This document shows, piece by piece, positions 44,588 to 53,493 of a DNA stretch of 64,000 bases; position 1 is the first letter of the stretch, and every line of letters starts with the position of its first letter. The stretch comes from Rhodospirillaceae bacterium. GTDB lineage: Bacteria; Pseudomonadota; Alphaproteobacteria; SP197. The notes beneath the pieces were generated by a model that made no database searches, had not been told where the DNA came from, and was given only the letters and a program-made list of their open reading frames with translations. Where the stretch lies: positions 62,001 through 126,000 of the forward strand of contig PBNE01000013.1 of assembly GCA_002722885.1 (NCBI GenBank), in the 5' to 3' direction. The position numbers were made by a program, and so were the translations under genes.

Positions 44588-46852
44588 CTAGTCGCTGCCT
44601 CCGAACGTCTCCGCATCGCGAAAACGCTTCAGAACGTTGCGCATGATTTGCGCGACGTTGTTGTCGAAGCCGTTACACGTGAGGCTGCCCATCCAGGCTA
44701 TTGAACCGGTCGAAAAGACCGCACCGCCACCATTGGTTTCCATGAAGGTGAGGTCGGCGCGCAGGTTGGGGTTATGACTGCCGTCGATCAGGGGCGAGGC
44801 ATTGTCGATCTCTTCGGGGCCGGGATAGTAGGTGTCGCTGAGGCCTTCCGAGGACGCAAGCACCAGCGTGTTGGGCGGGGAGCCCTTGCCGTGGTCACAG
44901 CGGTCAACCTCGATCCCGGCGGCACCGCCGCCGACCGTGCCGAAGTCACCGATGATCTCGTCGTCAATGCCCTCGAAGATGAACGCCGCGCGCGGATCGC
45001 GGCTCGCCTCGGTGCGTCGGTAGTAGGTCGAGGAATCGAAGCCCTGCCCGGCCATACCGACACCGGCCAGGGCATGGATCGGACGGCCCTGCCGCTCCCA
45101 CATGCCGCCATAGGCGCCATCGAAGCTCTGGTAGTATTCGCCGCCTTCGGCAACCCAGTCGCGGATGCCGTCCTCGCCTCGGCGCAGTTCCATCACGCCG
45201 GGCATGTCAGGGTTGTAGGCCACACGCCAGTAGAACCCGTTGCCGCCCAGGTACATCAGCCGCCCGCCGCGATCGATGAAGGCCTGCAAACCGTCCAGCA
45301 TGGCCTTGGAGTAGTATTCGGGGTGACTGCCCGTCAGCACGACCCGGTAGCGCGACAGCAGGCCAAGGCCTTCGTTATCGAGGTCCTCGTCGGTCGCAAC
45401 ATCAAAGGCGATGCCCTCATGGGTCAGGAAATCGACCAACGGTAGATCAGCGTTAAACTGCCAAGGGAAGGTACCCGCAGGGCCCACCCAGGAGTTGGTC
45501 ACACCGGGCCGCATGTTGAGAATAGGCCGCAGGCGCGAGCTGTAGGCCACGCCGGAACCATCGGAATGGACGTCATAGAGGGAGTAGCCGAGGTCTGCCC
45601 GTTCGTTGAGCAGCAGGTCCTGTGCCGACATCCCCGAGAGGCCATTGGAAAACGATTGCATGAAGCCGCCACCATGGCTCGACGAATGTTCGTTGGCATA
45701 GGCCATGTAGCTCGCCGAGGGCATCAGGAAGAGTACATCGGCGGTGGCCTGGCCCCGCGGTGGCAACACAACGAACGGGATGTGATCCTGATCGTCTCCG
45801 CTCCCGAGCTTCGCGGCATAGATCCCGCTGGGCATATCGTCGGGCACGGTGAGCTCGAAATCGACATCCCAGCCGCAGTCGTGCACATCATCGTCGTGGA
45901 AATGGATCGCACCGTACTGTTCGGGCGCGGCCATCCAGTCCAGCACATCGCCGGTCCAGTTGTGGCCCTTCATCGCACGGGTCGGGACATTGAACAGGAT
46001 GCCGTGGGCCATGTTGGCCGAGCTGTCCACGATGACATCGCTGGTCATCGCATCGGCGAAATCCCAGGCAGCGATCAGCGCGAGGTCGGAACGCCCTGCG
46101 TCATGTTTGGCCTCAGCATCACCCGGCGAGCTGACGCCACGCCACAGCCGTGGCGCATCGATCTTGCCGTTGTAGTGGCCGCTGGCAAACGTGCGCCGGC
46201 CTTCTTCGCGCTCGTGCGCCCCGGCGAACGACAGCGTCAGCCCACCCGCCTCAATGTGTCCCTCGAAGGATGCCGATGCCTCACCATGGGTATCGTGCCA
46301 GGGCCAGATCTTCCGGGGCCGCTGCCAGACCGTGACATGGCCCGCATCACCATCGACCGACGCACCGACGTGGCACCACACCCGCTCCAGCAGGGGCGTC
46401 CCCGTCGACACCGTCACGCTGCCCTTGTCCGTCGCCACGGTCATGGCCAGCGCACCGTTAGCATCCAGCGCCAGGGACCAGCCCCGCGATCCGTCCGGCG
46501 CCATGCGGCGGGCGATGATCTGATGTCCCTTGCCCGGTGTTGTCGGCCAGATCCAGGCGGCCACCGTGAAGCTCTCCGCACACAGGCACGGCATCGCCGG
46601 GACCAGGGCCCAGGACCCCGCGGCGATGGCCTGCACACGGCCGGGGTAGCTGTTGTCGACGGCACTGGGCACATGCTCTTCGATCCAGCCCCGTCCGTCG
46701 GGATGCAGGTCGGCCGAGATCAGACGCACGATCGAGGCGTCATAGGCCGTGATGTCCTCACAGCTCGCCATGAAATGGATGGTCTCACCGGGCGCGACGG
46801 AGAGCTCGTCGGCATAACCGATGATGCGTTTGCGCGGCAGCTCAGCGGTCAT
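44588..46852 (-). CDS. N,N-dimethylformamidase large-subunit homologue
   Basis: A 754-residue homologue of the large (beta) subunit of N,N-dimethylformamidase, which splits dimethylformamide into dimethylamine and formate. The subunit combines an N-terminal concanavalin/lectin-like region (LALDANGALAMTVATDKGSV) with a C-terminal amidohydrolase-like domain (IPFVVLPPRGQAT, SASYMAYANEH, TGSHPEYYSKAML). Counting residues, Tyr385 and Tyr426 are 41 apart and Glu512 follows. This matches the two-tyrosine, one-carboxylate iron centre described for the Paracoccus enzyme (Tyr399, Tyr440, Glu521). The small subunit gene precedes it and overlaps by 11 bases. Real substrate may be another amide; the family is broad. 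Confidence 0.87.
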   Translation of the reverse strand: MTAELPRKRIIGYADELSVAPGETIHFMASCEDITAYDASIVRLISADLHPDGRGWIEEHVPSAVDNSYPGRVQAIAAGSWALVPAMPCLCAESFTVAAWIWPTTPGKGHQIIARRMAPDGSRGWSLALDANGALAMTVATDKGSVTVSTGTPLLERVWCHVGASVDGDAGHVTVWQRPRKIWPWHDTHGEASASFEGHIEAGGLTLSFAGAHEREEGRRTFASGHYNGKIDAPRLWRGVSSPGDAEAKHDAGRSDLALIAAWDFADAMTSDVIVDSSANMAHGILFNVPTRAMKGHNWTGDVLDWMAAPEQYGAIHFHDDDVHDCGWDVDFELTVPDDMPSGIYAAKLGSGDDQDHIPFVVLPPRGQATADVLFLMPSASYMAYANEHSSSHGGGFMQSFSNGLSGMSAQDLLLNERADLGYSLYDVHSDGSGVAYSSRLRPILNMRPGVTNSWVGPAGTFPWQFNADLPLVDFLTHEGIAFDVATDEDLDNEGLGLLSRYRVVLTGSHPEYYSKAMLDGLQAFIDRGGRLMYLGGNGFYWRVAYNPDMPGVMELRRGEDGIRDWVAEGGEYYQSFDGAYGGMWERQGRPIHALAGVGMAGQGFDSSTYYRRTEASRDPRAAFIFEGIDDEIIGDFGTVGGGAAGIEVDRCDHGKGSPPNTLVLASSEGLSDTYYPGPEEIDNASPLIDGSHNPNLRADLTFMETNGGGAVFSTGSIAWMGSLTCNGFDNNVAQIMRNVLKRFRDAETFGGSD

Positions 46853-47183
46853 GATGCAGGTCCTCGTCGAACAGCGCCTTCCAGCGCAGGCGGAAGACCT
46901 GCCATTCGGCCTCCAGCGGATCGTGGAACGGCGGATGATCCAGCAACTCCACCGGCGTGTGGCGGCCCGGCGTCTTGGTCGCCAGACGCCATGTCCGCTG
47001 TGCCTCGGTGCAGACCAGGATATAGTGCGGCAGATCGGGATGACAGCGCATCACGTTCAGCATGCGGCGCAGGTCGCCGGACTGGCGGCCCACAGGCTGC
47101 CGTCGGAATTCGTCCACAAGGTCCTTGCGTGTCGGGTCGATGGGCGTCATGTCCCTAGCCAGTCCGGTTCCGGTACGCCACAT
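46842..47183 (-). CDS. N,N-dimethylformamidase small-subunit homologue
   Basis: About 113 residues (102 if the ATG at 47150 is used). The mature fold is marked by the RRMLNVMRCHPDLPHYILVC and RLATKTPGRHTPVELLDHPP stretches, as in the small (alpha) subunit of DMFase, which is around 130 residues in the known enzymes. It overlaps the large-subunit gene by 11 bases and is its natural partner. The start is uncertain: an ATG at 47183 has GGAG about 11 bases ahead and the ATG at 47150 has a very close AGGG. Function comes from pairing with the large subunit. Confidence 0.78.
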   Translation of the reverse strand: MWRTGTGLARDMTPIDPTRKDLVDEFRRQPVGRQSGDLRRMLNVMRCHPDLPHYILVCTEAQRTWRLATKTPGRHTPVELLDHPPFHDPLEAEWQVFRLRWKALFDEDLHHDR

Positions 47184-47224
47184 CGTGCCGCAGACTCCGC
47201 CAATCTTCCAGACGGGATCACGCC

Positions 47225-48031
47225 ATGCCCCTGCCCTGCCCCGATACCATTGCCGCCATCGTGGCCGATGTCGCAGCCACCGAGATCATGCCCCGCTTCG
47301 GCCATCTCGCCGCCGACGAGGTCGAGAAAAAGAACCCGGGCGATCCCGTCACCATTGCCGACAGGGAAGCAGAAAAGGCGCTGAGCCGACGCCTGACCGA
47401 TCTGATGCCGGGTTCACGTGTCGTGGGTGAAGAGGCCGTGGAAACCGATGCCGGACTGCTCGATCTTCTGGACGGCGACGATCCCGTCTGGATAATCGAC
47501 CCCGTTGACGGCACCACGAACTTCGCGGCCGGCCTGCCGCTGTTTGCCACCATCATCGGGCTGGCCCACCGCAGCGAGATGCTGATGGCCTGTCTGCACG
47601 ATCCCGTTCACGGCAAGACCGCGCTCGCCAGCGCGGGCGGCGGCGCGACATTGAACGGCACCCGCTGCCGCGTGGCCGAGCCGACTGAACCCCAACACAT
47701 GTACGGCACTGTAAAGCTGCGCTTCGGCGAGCGCACACTGCCCGAAGCGATCGTGCGCAACTGCCAGAAGGTCCCGCCCTTCATGGACCTGCGTTGCGCC
47801 GCCCTGGAGTACATGGCGCTCGCCACAGGCGCGCTGCACTACGCCCTCTATCGCAAGCTCAAACCCTGGGATCACGCCGCGGGCAATCTTCTTCACCGCG
47901 AAGCCGGCGGCTTCAGCGCCCATCTCGACGGCAGCGCCTACGCCGTCGCCGGCCCTGACGCCAGCCACGGCTTTCTCTACGCTCCCGATGAGCAGAACTG
48001 GGCGGCGCTGACGGAAACGCTGACGCGTTAG
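47225..48031 (+). CDS. Inositol-monophosphatase-family phosphatase
   Basis: A 268-residue Mg2+-dependent phosphatase of the IMPase superfamily. The first metal-site Glu is in GEEAVE, then DPVDGTTNFAAGLPLFA (near residue 91) provides Asp and the phosphate loop, and the second Asp is in LKPWDHAAGNLLHREAGG. This superfamily includes inositol-phosphate phosphatase, histidinol-phosphate phosphatase and CysQ, so the substrate is open. It is divergent from the DMFase small-subunit gene and ends four bases into the convergent dehydrogenase gene. Confidence 0.9.
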   Translation: MPLPCPDTIAAIVADVAATEIMPRFGHLAADEVEKKNPGDPVTIADREAEKALSRRLTDLMPGSRVVGEEAVETDAGLLDLLDGDDPVWIIDPVDGTTNFAAGLPLFATIIGLAHRSEMLMACLHDPVHGKTALASAGGGATLNGTRCRVAEPTEPQHMYGTVKLRFGERTLPEAIVRNCQKVPPFMDLRCAALEYMALATGALHYALYRKLKPWDHAAGNLLHREAGGFSAHLDGSAYAVAGPDASHGFLYAPDEQNWAALTETLTR

Positions 48032-48897
48032 GGGGCCCGCTTCAGGCGGTGCATCAGGCTGGAGGTGTCCCAGCGGTTGCCGCCCAGGCGTTGGACTTCG
48101 GCATAGAACTGGTCGACCAGCGCGGTGACGGGCAGGAGCGAGCCGTTGTTCTTGGCTTCGGTCATGGCAATCCGCAGGTCCTTGCGCATCCAGTCGACGG
48201 CAAAGCCGAAGTCGTACTTGTCCTCGCACATGGTGGAGCCGCGGTTGACCATCTGCCATGAACCGGCAGCACCCTTGGAGATCACGTCGATCACCTGATC
48301 ACCGTCGAGCCCGGCCCGCTGGGCGAAGTTGAGGCCCTCAGCAAGGCCCTGGACCAGCCCTGCGATACAGATCTGGTTGGCCATCTTGCAGAGCTGGCCC
48401 GAACCGACCTCACCCATCAGCGTGACCGCCTTGCCGTAGCAGTCCATGACCGGCTGGGCGCTGTCGAACTGGCCCTGATCGCCGCCCACCATGATCGTGA
48501 GCTGGCCGTTCTCGGCCCCGGCCTGACCGCCGGATACGGGCGCATCCAGAAACCCGAAGCCCTTGTCGGCCAGCACCGCGGCCATCTCGCGGGCAATGTC
48601 GGCCGAACAGGTCGTGTGGTCGATGAAGACGGCGCCCTGTTCCATGCCGTGGATCGCGCCATCGCTGCCTGTGATGACCTCACGCAGATCGGGGTCGTCG
48701 CCGACGCAGGCAAAGACAATCTCCTGGCCCTTGGCGGCCTCTGCGGGCGTCACCGCATGGCTGCCGCCATGCTCGGCGGCCCAGGCCTCGGCCTTGGCGG
48801 CGGTGCGGTTGTAGACGGTGACGTCGTGACCGTTGGCGGCCAGATGGCCTGCCATCGGATAACCCATCACACCCAGACCCAGAAACGCGACCTTCAC
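48028..48897 (-). CDS. NAD(P)-dependent beta-hydroxyacid dehydrogenase
   Basis: A 289-residue 3-hydroxyisobutyrate dehydrogenase family member. It begins with the NAD(P) loop KVAFLGLGVMGYPM, then FIDHTTCSADIAREMA, the substrate motif DAPVSGGQAGAENGQLTIM, and the catalytic Lys in GSGQLCKMANQI. Tartronate-semialdehyde reductase, glyoxylate reductase and 3-hydroxyisobutyrate dehydrogenase share this layout. I take the GTG at 48897 as start because AGGAG lies seven bases before it, and the nucleotide loop follows at once; earlier starts would add a basic leader. Confidence 0.9.
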   Translation of the reverse strand: MKVAFLGLGVMGYPMAGHLAANGHDVTVYNRTAAKAEAWAAEHGGSHAVTPAEAAKGQEIVFACVGDDPDLREVITGSDGAIHGMEQGAVFIDHTTCSADIAREMAAVLADKGFGFLDAPVSGGQAGAENGQLTIMVGGDQGQFDSAQPVMDCYGKAVTLMGEVGSGQLCKMANQICIAGLVQGLAEGLNFAQRAGLDGDQVIDVISKGAAGSWQMVNRGSTMCEDKYDFGFAVDWMRKDLRIAMTEAKNNGSLLPVTALVDQFYAEVQRLGGNRWDTSSLMHRLKRAP

Positions 48898-49027
48898 GGC
48901 AATTCTCCTCATCAAATTCCGAGCCTGCATCCTAGTCACACAGCGGAGGTCTTGCCACGGCTGCGGGAGATTTTCCTTGGTTCGGCCCTTGCCTCACAGG
49001 CCGTCCGGGCCAGAGTGGATTCACAAG

Positions 49028-49297
49028 GTGAAATGGAAGCGCAAAGCGATTCCATCTCACTTTGATCTGCTCTATTCTCCGGCCACGGCCACCACGCTCG
49101 GAGTTGCGGCCATGTTCGGCATGATCGTTGTCAGTCTTGCTTTCGTTCTTATCGGCTTTCTGGGCCTGATCATCGCGGCCTCAGGGGGGTCGGCCCAGTT
49201 CATGGGGATCGGCCTGATCGTTTCCTCATGGCTCTTCCTCATCGGTTACCACGGCCGCCGTGCTGAACAGGTAGCCAAGAGCGGCGACGGCCACTGA
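49028..49297 (+). CDS. Small two-helix membrane protein
   Basis: About 89 residues from a GTG at 49028. Two hydrophobic helices (MFGMIVVSLAFVLIGFLGLI and GIGLIVSSWLFLIGY) are separated by a glycine/serine turn, with a charged basic start and tail. A longer form from a TTG at 48977 is less likely, since the GTG is preceded by a GAGTGG site. The next small gene starts five bases after its stop, so a run of small envelope proteins is encoded here. Family not recognised. Confidence 0.55.
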   Translation: MKWKRKAIPSHFDLLYSPATATTLGVAAMFGMIVVSLAFVLIGFLGLIIAASGGSAQFMGIGLIVSSWLFLIGYHGRRAEQVAKSGDGH

Positions 49298-49301
49298 CCC
49301 T

Positions 49302-49691
49302 GTGACCCCGACGAAAGCTGCTGCGAGGCTGCTTGCCGCCTTCCTGTTTGTGACCGTGTCGATCCCGGCATTGTCACAGGATGCCGTGGCCCCGGTCGAA
49401 GGTGAAATCTACATCGAGAATGTGGCGCCCCAGCGCCTGACCTTCGGGCTCAGCAACGACAATGTCGCCTGGGATCGCTTCCAGTTGGACCCTGATCAGG
49501 TCGCCGTTTTTGGCCTGGCTGACGAATGGTACTTCCTGATCCTGACAGAGGGCGTGGAACTCCGCTATCGGCTGAAGACGATGGGAAGCTACAGGCTCTA
49601 CTGGAACGAGGCCGACGAACGCTGGGACCTGTTGACCTGCTCCGACCCGGCGTGCGGCCGCACAGAAGTCGAAACCGAAGCCTCCGAGTAG
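49302..49691 (+). CDS. Exported small protein of unknown function
   Basis: A 129-residue protein with a signal peptide (LLAAFLFVTVSIPALSQ, cleaved near ALSQ). The mature part looks like a single small beta domain (GEIYIENVAPQRLTFGLSND to KTMGSYRLYWNEADERW, cited by ends) and has one pair of cysteines in TCSDPACG. The GTG start follows the stop of the previous small gene by a few bases. It ends with TAG. No family recognised; probably periplasmic. Confidence 0.6.
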   Translation: MTPTKAAARLLAAFLFVTVSIPALSQDAVAPVEGEIYIENVAPQRLTFGLSNDNVAWDRFQLDPDQVAVFGLADEWYFLILTEGVELRYRLKTMGSYRLYWNEADERWDLLTCSDPACGRTEVETEASE

Positions 49692-49767
49692 ACCGGGGAA
49701 CACAGGATCGCCGCAATCCGATGGCATCGTTGCCACAGTCGAGCGAAACGGATCCACCATACGCATC

Positions 49768-50028
49768 GTGAAGCGAACTCTTCTGGCCGCGACCCTGGCG
49801 TTTCCGCTGTCCCTGTCATCGGCCCATGCCAACGATCAGGATGACGCTCTGGCCATGGCTGAGGACGCCATGGCACGGCTGATGCTGGCGCTCGAACTGA
49901 TGATCGCGGCCATTCCTCAATACGAGATGCCCGAGGTTCTGGAGAACGGCGACATCATCATCCGCCGTGTCCGGCCTGCCGTTGAAGGCGATACCAACGA
50001 CGACGGCATTCCCGAAGAAGAAACCTGA
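49768..50028 (+). CDS. Exported small acidic protein
   Basis: An 86-residue protein with a signal peptide (KRTLLAATLAFPLSLSSAHA) and an acidic mature domain: an amphipathic helix (DDALAMAEDAMARLMLALEL) followed by YEMPEVLENGDIIIRRV and an acidic tail. I recall similar conserved small periplasmic proteins in alphaproteobacteria, but none of known function. It is preceded by two other small envelope genes and is convergent with the DegT aminotransferase gene. Confidence 0.6.
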   Translation: MKRTLLAATLAFPLSLSSAHANDQDDALAMAEDAMARLMLALELMIAAIPQYEMPEVLENGDIIIRRVRPAVEGDTNDDGIPEEET

Positions 50029-50043
50029 CACAATCAGGCGTGA

Positions 50044-51234
50044 TCAAATGCCATCAAGGACATCCACCACGATCTCGGCGAGCTCCGCACAATCGTCTTC
50101 CGTGAAGGTCAGCGGAATCCGCATGTCGAGCGTTTTGGCCAGTACCGAAAGCGTCTGCGGCAGTTCCGGGATGTCATCGAGGTAGTGCCAGCTGTCGTAT
50201 CGGCTGGTGAAGGCCCTGGGTTCATCGTCACCGAACCACTTCAGCTCCACACCCCGCTCAGCGCAGGCTGCCACGAACCGCGGAATGGCGTCCCGCTCCA
50301 TCGTCGGCACCTGCATCTGAATCGAACTGCCGACATAGGCCTCCTGCTGCCGCCGTTCCGGCAGGTGAAGCCGGGGCGACTGCCGAAGACCGCGTTCCAG
50401 CGTCTGGTAGCGGGCATTCCAGCGCGCGATGTTGCAGTCGATGCCGGCAAGTTGCGGGCGCAGCAGCGCGGCGCGCAGATTGTCGAGCCGCGCAGAGAGA
50501 TTGGCGCTTTCGAGCCTGATCCTGCGAAACACCTCTTCGTCCGGCGCTGCACCGTGACGGCCATAGAGCATATAGGAGCCCGAATGCACGATGGCGCGGG
50601 CGGCAAGCTCCGCATCATCGGTCGTCAGCAGGCCGCCTTCGCCCGAGTTCATATGTTTGTAGGTCTGGGTGCTGAAGCAGGCGACTCTTCCGTGATTGCC
50701 TGAACGCACCCCGTTCCAGCGGGCACCCATCGTGTGAGCGCAATCCTCAATCAGGATCAGGTTGCGGCGTTCGCAGAGATTCGTGATCCGGTCCATGTCA
50801 GCAATGTGACCGCGCATGTGCGACAGCAGGAAGAAACGTGCACCGCTGGCTTCCGCCTTGGCATCGAGGTCATCAAGTTTCGTGTGCCAGTCCGCATCGA
50901 TCTCGACCAGTACCGGCTTCACACCCACCGCATGGAGGGCCCCAGGAACCGGCGCCAGCGTGTAGGCATTGGCCAAGACCGCATCGCCGGGCTTCACACC
51001 GGCCGCACGTAGACCAAGCTGGATCGCCTGGCCACCCGACGTGCAGGCCAGACAGTACCGTGCACCCTGCCAGGCGGCGTACTCCTGCTCGAGCAAGGAG
51101 ACTTCCGACGTCTCGCCATCAGCCACGTTGTAGCGATGCAGGCGGGCCGACTGCATGACCTCGACGGCCCGCGCGATAGCAGCACCAGGGATCGGCTCCT
51201 GCTGGTTGAATGATTTGGTGAAACGTCGGGTCAT
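50044..51234 (-). CDS. DegT/DnrJ/EryC1/StrS-family aminotransferase
   Basis: A 396-residue fold-type I enzyme of the DegT family, which usually aminates nucleotide-activated keto-sugars or cyclitols. The PLP lysine is in FSTQTYKHMNSGEGGLLTT (near residue 193), with ARYCLACTSGGQAIQLGL and LIEDCAHTMGARW elsewhere. It overlaps the HisD-paralogue gene by four bases. No sugar-nucleotide enzymes are nearby, so the substrate may be a keto or aldehyde compound made by the HisD-like dehydrogenase. Confidence 0.9.
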   Translation of the reverse strand: MTRRFTKSFNQQEPIPGAAIARAVEVMQSARLHRYNVADGETSEVSLLEQEYAAWQGARYCLACTSGGQAIQLGLRAAGVKPGDAVLANAYTLAPVPGALHAVGVKPVLVEIDADWHTKLDDLDAKAEASGARFFLLSHMRGHIADMDRITNLCERRNLILIEDCAHTMGARWNGVRSGNHGRVACFSTQTYKHMNSGEGGLLTTDDAELAARAIVHSGSYMLYGRHGAAPDEEVFRRIRLESANLSARLDNLRAALLRPQLAGIDCNIARWNARYQTLERGLRQSPRLHLPERRQQEAYVGSSIQMQVPTMERDAIPRFVAACAERGVELKWFGDDEPRAFTSRYDSWHYLDDIPELPQTLSVLAKTLDMRIPLTFTEDDCAELAEIVVDVLDGI

Positions 51235-52538
51235 GTGTAGCGGCGCTGACGATAGACCTCAAAATCGAAGTCGGTGTTGCCGGCGTACTTCTGCAGACGC
51301 CAGTCACAGGCTCGCGCATGGCCCTCCATACCTTCGACACGGGAGATGCGGGAGCCGGCGCCACTGAAGGTGATGCTGGCCGCCTCATCGATCTCCTGCC
51401 AGGTCAGAACCTTGAGGAACTTCTGCACATTGAGCCCCCCGCTGTAACGCGCGGCCTGGCGGGTCGGCAGGATGTGGTTGGTGCCCGAGCACTTGTCCCC
51501 GTGAGTGACCGTTGCCCCTTCTCCGAGGAACAGCGAACCGTAGTTCTTCAGACGGGCCCGCCACCAGTCGAGATCATCGGTGATGACCTGCAAATGTTCC
51601 GGCGCATAGGCGTCGGCCACGCGGCAGACTTCCTCGCGGTCCTCGCACAGAACGATTTCGCCGTGGTCACGCCATGCCGCGCGGATCAGCGCAGGATCCG
51701 GCATGTCGTCGGCCACCATGGGCAGGATGCGGTGGACGGTCTCGGCAAGGTCCCGGTCTGTCGTCATGAACCAGACGGCCGAGGTGGGGCCATGCTCAGC
51801 CTGGCTGACAAGATCGACCGCGATGGTCATGGGGTCTGCGGAGGCATCGGCGATGATCGCGCTTTCTGTCGGGCCAGCGAAGACATCGATTCCGACGCGG
51901 CCGAACAGCAACTGCTTGGCCTCGGCAACATAGGCATTGCCCGGACCGACAAGCAGATCGACGGGCGGACAACCGAACAGCCCGAAGACCATCGTCGCCA
52001 CGGCATGCACACCGCCCATCTCCAGGATCATGCCAGCACCACAGAGATCCATCGCGTAGACCACCGCAGGTGCGATGCTGTCGCCGCGCGGCGGCGAGCA
52101 GGTCGCGACGAAGGGCACTCCGGCAACCTTCGCCGTGGTGACGCTCATGACCGCTGAGGCGGCATGCGCATAACGGCCGCCGGGCACATAACAGCCGGAG
52201 ACATTGACCGGCACGATGCTCTGGCCCAGACGCACGCCGTCCTCGGTCTCCATTTCGAACGATTGCAGGCTGTCCCGCTGCGCCTCAGCAAACCGGTGGA
52301 CCTGGCGGTGGGCAAAGCGGATGTCGTCTTTCACGGTCTCCGGCACCGAGGCGATCAGGGCGCTGCGTTTGTCCGGCGACAACACAAAGTCACCGGTCCA
52401 GCCATCGAGATCACGGGCATAGGCGCGCACGGCGTCCTCACCGCGCGCCTCGATGTCAGCGAGCATCTCCGCAACCCGCTCACGGATCGCAAGATCGTCG
52501 GCTTCGGGATCGCAGGCGGCCTGCTTGATATGTTCCAT
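51231..52538 (-). CDS. Histidinol-dehydrogenase-family enzyme (paralogue)
   Basis: A 435-residue zinc-dependent HisD-fold enzyme that oxidises an alcohol to an acid with NAD. Zinc ligands are recognisable: Gln and His in VSQAEHGPTS, Asp in THGDKCSGTNH and His in the C-terminal GMEGHARACD. The catalytic Glu-His pair is in YAPEHLQ. The genome presumably has another HisD in the his cluster; this one is linked to a DegT aminotransferase, a LysR gene and a threonine-synthase-like gene. HisD relatives that oxidise 2,3-dihydroxypropanesulfonate (HpsN) are one precedent; the real substrate is not known. Confidence 0.87.
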   Translation of the reverse strand: MEHIKQAACDPEADDLAIRERVAEMLADIEARGEDAVRAYARDLDGWTGDFVLSPDKRSALIASVPETVKDDIRFAHRQVHRFAEAQRDSLQSFEMETEDGVRLGQSIVPVNVSGCYVPGGRYAHAASAVMSVTTAKVAGVPFVATCSPPRGDSIAPAVVYAMDLCGAGMILEMGGVHAVATMVFGLFGCPPVDLLVGPGNAYVAEAKQLLFGRVGIDVFAGPTESAIIADASADPMTIAVDLVSQAEHGPTSAVWFMTTDRDLAETVHRILPMVADDMPDPALIRAAWRDHGEIVLCEDREEVCRVADAYAPEHLQVITDDLDWWRARLKNYGSLFLGEGATVTHGDKCSGTNHILPTRQAARYSGGLNVQKFLKVLTWQEIDEAASITFSGAGSRISRVEGMEGHARACDWRLQKYAGNTDFDFEVYRQRRYT

Positions 52539-52549
52539 ATTGTCCTACC

Positions 52550-53456
52550 TCAGGCCTTTACGCGTTCGTTGGCAGGATCATAGATCGGTTGTTCCACCAC
52601 CGTTGCAGTAAATCGTTGCCCCACGATGTCGACATCAAGCTGATCACCGAAGCGCTTGCTGTCGAGCAGGCTGAGCGGCGTGGCGATGGCCCAGCACCGG
52701 CACTCCTCAACCATCGCAAACAGCGATCGCACCGAGTTGAAGGTGAAGCGCTGGGGCGTGGTCAGCCGCACGCGCCGCAGATGCCGATCGATCGCGCGGC
52801 CCATCGGCATGGTCTGGTCGAAGTGCACAAACGGCGCGCGTAACAGAGTTTGCAAGGGCTCGTCCTTACCGCGCAGAAGGCCCGGCGCGGTCACCATCAC
52901 ATAGGGCTCATGCAGCAAAGGAAACCGCTCGTAGGTCGTCGGGTCATCGGGAGCTTCCGCGGTCACAATGATATCGGCTTCCCTGTGGAGCAGTGCGCCC
53001 GTCAGGCTGTCGGACTGGCCTGACCCCACGGTGAAGACGCAGGACGGATAGAGCTCGCTCAGGCGCCAGATCCGGCCCGGCGTCACGGTGGCATCGAGAT
53101 CATCGATCATCGCCACGCACAGTTCCGGCATCGAGGCCAGGTTAAGCTCCATCATCTCCGCACGGGCTTCGCCGACAGCATCGAGAATCCGGTGGGCGTG
53201 GACCCGCAGCAACGATCCCGCCGGGGTCAGTCAGTGCGATGGGCCGCACGGCACGGTCAAACAGCCGCGCGCCCAAGACCTGCTCCAGGTTGGAGACTTG
53301 CTGGGTCACCGCCGAAGCGCTGGTGCCAAGCCTGCCCGCAGCCAGCGCCATCGACCCCGCCTCCTCAACCGCGACGAAGACACGCAGGGATCGAAGCGTG
53401 AGATCGCCGTTATCGAGGGCTTGCCGTGGATCGTTCCGAAGGCTCTCGGTGCACAT
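52550..53456 (-). pseudogene. LysR-family regulator with a single-base frameshift
   Basis: The two parts form one LysR protein if one base is removed. The N-terminal part has DLTLRSLRVFVAVEEAGS, ASAVTQQVSNLEQVLG and RPIALTDPGG. It breaks at 53211-53222, where the frame changes. The second part then continues with LLRVHAHRILDAVGEARAEM and a full effector domain to the stop. The 907-base span is one base over a multiple of three, so an insertion of one base (the A in GGGATCG on the coding strand) explains it. It is located between the HisD paralogue and the threonine-synthase-like gene, which it probably once controlled. Sequencing error is possible. Confidence 0.82.
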
Positions 53457-53493
53457 ACGGCGATCAAATCACCTCATGCACGAACTGACAATC

